NCBI RefSeq assembly: GCF_023278565.1
Contig: NC_064673.1
Span: 3,720,001-3,784,000, forward strand
Source of the DNA: Colletotrichum lupini
Lineage: Eukaryota; Ascomycota; Sordariomycetes; Glomerellales; Glomerellaceae
Direction: 5' to 3'
Length of the DNA: 64,000 nt
Shown: positions 61,724 through 64,000 of the stretch, one piece after another
Layout of the letters: every line of letters begins with the position of its first letter
Position numbering within the stretch: position 1 is the first letter of the stretch
Position numbers and translations under genes: made by a program
Notes under the pieces: generated by a model
The model's input: the letters and a program-made list of their open reading frames with translations, nothing else
The model's database searches: none
Told to the model about the DNA's origin: nothing

Positions 61724-63690
61724 CTAGCCTAGCTTCGAACTCTCAAACACGGACCATTCTCCAGTGTTAGTGTCATTGGTCAGATTAGTCTGCTTCGTGA
61801 CGCCGCCTTTCAGGTTCCCAAACTCCACGCTGTCTCCACCAACGGGGCGCCGTAGCTTGTTCTCCCCAGCGAGGACCGTGAAATTTGCCAGCGCGATCTC
61901 GAGTCCGTTCCTCGTGGCGTAAGTGGGCAACCCAAAGAAGGTAGCGTTGACTGCGTCGTAGTCGATGGTCATCTCAAAGTAGCCGCGGTAGTAGTACTCC
62001 TGCCACTGCAGCTCTGGGTTCGCAGCGGTCAACCAAGCGCTTCTGTTAAGAGCTTTCTCCTGGGTAATATTTTGACCCGCCGATGAAGGCGAGGTGACGG
62101 CTGTGCCGGCGAACTCAACCCCGATGGAACCGGCCCCAGTCTCCGAATTGTAGTCCTTTTCGCCAAGCCAGACAAGGTCACTGACCCACGATGCATGACT
62201 ATCGCCGGCCAAAAACACTGTGTTGTCGATGCTGTTATCGTAGAGCGTCTTGAGCGTCCGGTTTCGGTTAGCAGCGTAACCGTCCCACTGGTCGTAGTTG
62301 AACGGGTTCTTGGGTCCATTGGAGATGCTCTGGTTCATCTTGCTGAAGACTACCTGGTTACCAACGACACGCCATCGTGTTGTGGAGGCTGACTCTATGA
62401 GCTGACGGTAGAACCAGTTTTCTTGGCGAGAGCCCATCAGTGAGCGGCTGGTATCATCACTAATAGTATGAACGTAGCCTGTGTTCCAGTATAGGTCGGT
62501 GATGGAGCGATCGTAGTTGCGGGTATCGAGCATGATGAGATTGAAGAGGTCGCCGAACTGGAAGCTACGCCAGATGCGTAGGTTGTCGTCCATATCAACC
62601 TGACGGAGGGGCACTTGTGGGAGCAGGCAATGTCAGCGTGGACAGCTGGGAGATTTTGTGTCGTGAGGCAGTTAGGACTCACTCCATTCGAAGTATGCGC
62701 GCACAGCATTCATCTTGCGCGCTTCCACAGATATGCCGTCGTCTTTGATAAATGACTGTTCGGTGTTGTTCATTCCTGCGGAGCCGTCTCGGTAGGGGTT
62801 GTCCATCACCTCGTGGTCATCCCAGACAGTTATCCAGGGGAACTTTTGATGGCTAGCGCGAAGGTCAGGGTCGCTGCGGTACTGGGCAAGGCGTCGTCGG
62901 TAATCGTAGAGCCTAAGGGTGACTTGAATCAGTCATGAATCGTTCAATAGATAGGCGTTAAGATTTTACGCACGTATGACATGAGCGATTGGGCTCGGGG
63001 ACGCGACGCATGGAGTTTCCCCATCCTAAGCCACCGACGGGATACTCGCCGTTCCCATACTCGTAAATATAATCGCCGAGGTGGACGATATAGTCCACGG
63101 AGTCTTTCCGCTCGGGATTCCCGTAGGCATTGAAGAATCCGAATGCTAATGCAAACACATTAGCTTAGGTGGATAACATAACTACATTGTTTTAACATGT
63201 AGTTCAGCGAATAGCTCACGGTAGTTGGCACAGCTATAGACAGCTAGCTTAATTGCCCGTCTCACTTTGGTACCCGAATCCGGTAGGGTTCGAGTTCTGC
63301 CGACAGGGGACTTGACATCGGAATTGCAGACATTGAACTGGTAATCTGCTTAGCGTTAGATCACGTCTTTCGGCCTAGGTTGCTGAACTAACAGTAAATC
63401 GTGAATGGCTTGAGAGCCTTTCCTTCGACCTGTGGTAGAGTAAGTGATTGAAGCTTTGGGCGTCTACGTAATACGCGCTAACTAACCTTGACGGTGAAGT
63501 TAACATCCGAACTCGTATAAGCCGTCCCTGACTTAATCGGTTGCCCATCTATGGATGCAGACCTCCCGATCTTCTAGTCAACGCAGATTGGCGACTTGCT
63601 TGCCTTGACGAACGTCGTTGTCATGAGCGTACATTGGAGCGGTGCCCTTAATAGTTACGTTGCTGCGACGCGGCGTTGGGAACTTGTTGA
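61724..63690 (-). pseudogene. PhoD-type alkaline phosphatase/phosphodiesterase, decayed 5' part
   Basis: PhoD enzymes are secreted or membrane-bound metallo-phosphodiesterases. The 3' three quarters splice cleanly: 63345-63220, 63145-62974, 62912-62683 and 62613-61724, with an upstream exon joining at 63393. Typical motifs are present: SCANYP-FGFFNAYGNP, VDYIVHLGDYIYEYG, WITVWDDHEVMDN, VFLAGDSHASWV. Further 5' the gene is broken. At 63575-63577 (plus CTA) an in-frame TAG stands where the family has Trp or Tyr after CVD. A one-base frame change follows near 63625-63635, and around 63655-63670 a PNA/RSNVT segment has lost bases. The expected N-terminal ~100 residues are not found. A shortened product from a later ATG is conceivable but would lack part of the N-terminal domain. 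Confidence 0.75.
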
Positions 63691-64000
63691 TCCCGTTCAC
63701 CTAGGTATGTTGGATCGTAGTGACTTCTTATAAGTAGCGTCCCGAGAGGACCGAGTATCTATTGATGGAAGGTGATTGGTATTTATAAAGTAGATGAGTC
63801 TGAGTGTATATGGTACGGGTTGACAATCTATGCTGGACTCTGGTAATCCGAAGTCCTAGGCCTAGATACCGCACTTAGTTAGAAGTCTTGCCGGGAGGGG
63901 CTATTCTCGCTCGCGGCGGCGCCGAGTACCTAGTCGAAAAGAGTTAGATAGCTATTTTCTATCTCCTATTTCCTCCTTTGCTATAAAAGCTATTTAGGTA
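63691..64000. other. Window end, turning AT-rich
   Basis: No gene. From about 63940 the sequence becomes TA-rich (AGCTATTTT, AAAGCTATTTAGGTA) in the style of the RIP-affected elements, so another repeat may begin beyond the window. Confidence 0.4.

Overview
The window is nuclear DNA of a filamentous ascomycete, most likely a Sordariomycete (Pezizomycotina). The gene models have introns of about 47-85 bp with GTAAGT/GTATGT-like donors and CTAAC/CTGAC branch sites. The gene set is fungal: MED4, QCR10, ALG10, LCP5, a TM9/EMP70 protein and a NACHT-type NLR. The transposons carry the C-to-T/G-to-A signature of repeat-induced point mutation (RIP), with CpA turned into TpA and TGG codons into TAG. 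The landscape is two-speed: GC-balanced gene blocks alternate with very AT-rich, RIP-mutated retroelements.

Layout. 1-6.1 kb: 3' end of a GMC oxidoreductase, a weakly supported small gene, a CHIP-like TPR/U-box ubiquitin ligase, and the last exon of a polytopic membrane protein. 6.14-14.93 kb: an 8.8-kb Ty1/Copia element (element A, minus strand, 152-bp LTRs) sitting in the intron of that membrane-protein gene, whose first exon lies at 14.9-15.5 kb. 15.94-22.46 kb: a Copia element of a second family (B1, plus strand, 203-bp LTRs, target duplication ATTAG) in the promoter region of the same gene. 22.5-28.3 kb: gene-poor, with one small secreted cysteine protein. 28.3-38.6 kb: a dense housekeeping block holding a Ser-rich conserved protein, ALG10, QCR10, MED4, a TM9 protein and LCP5. 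38.6-39.9 kb: intergenic, with two long poly-C runs that look like an assembly problem. 39.9-41.6 kb: a flavin-containing monooxygenase. 43.2-49.6 kb: a 2,070-residue NLR-like NACHT protein. 49.9-61.1 kb: two paralogous proteins of unknown family (P1 and P2) in divergent orientation, separated by a second copy of family B (B2, target duplication TGCAC) and a small unrecognised gene. 61.7-63.7 kb: a decayed PhoD-type phosphatase gene.

How it fits together. The 28-41 kb genes serve general cell functions (N-glycan precursor synthesis, respiratory complex III, Mediator, endomembrane sorting, small-subunit ribosome assembly) and share short divergent promoters. The flanks (5-25 kb and 43-64 kb) look accessory. 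They hold transposons, a gene boxed in by two insertions, an NLR, an orphan paralogue pair and a pseudogene. The strongest unusual observations are the Copia insertion at the exact start of an intron, the fading of RIP towards unique DNA at LTR outer edges, the P1/P2 orphan family next to the NLR, and the RIP-type nonsense codon in the PhoD pseudogene. No tRNA, rRNA, CRISPR array or bacterial-type operon was seen. All gene functions are read from sequence motifs without database searches.
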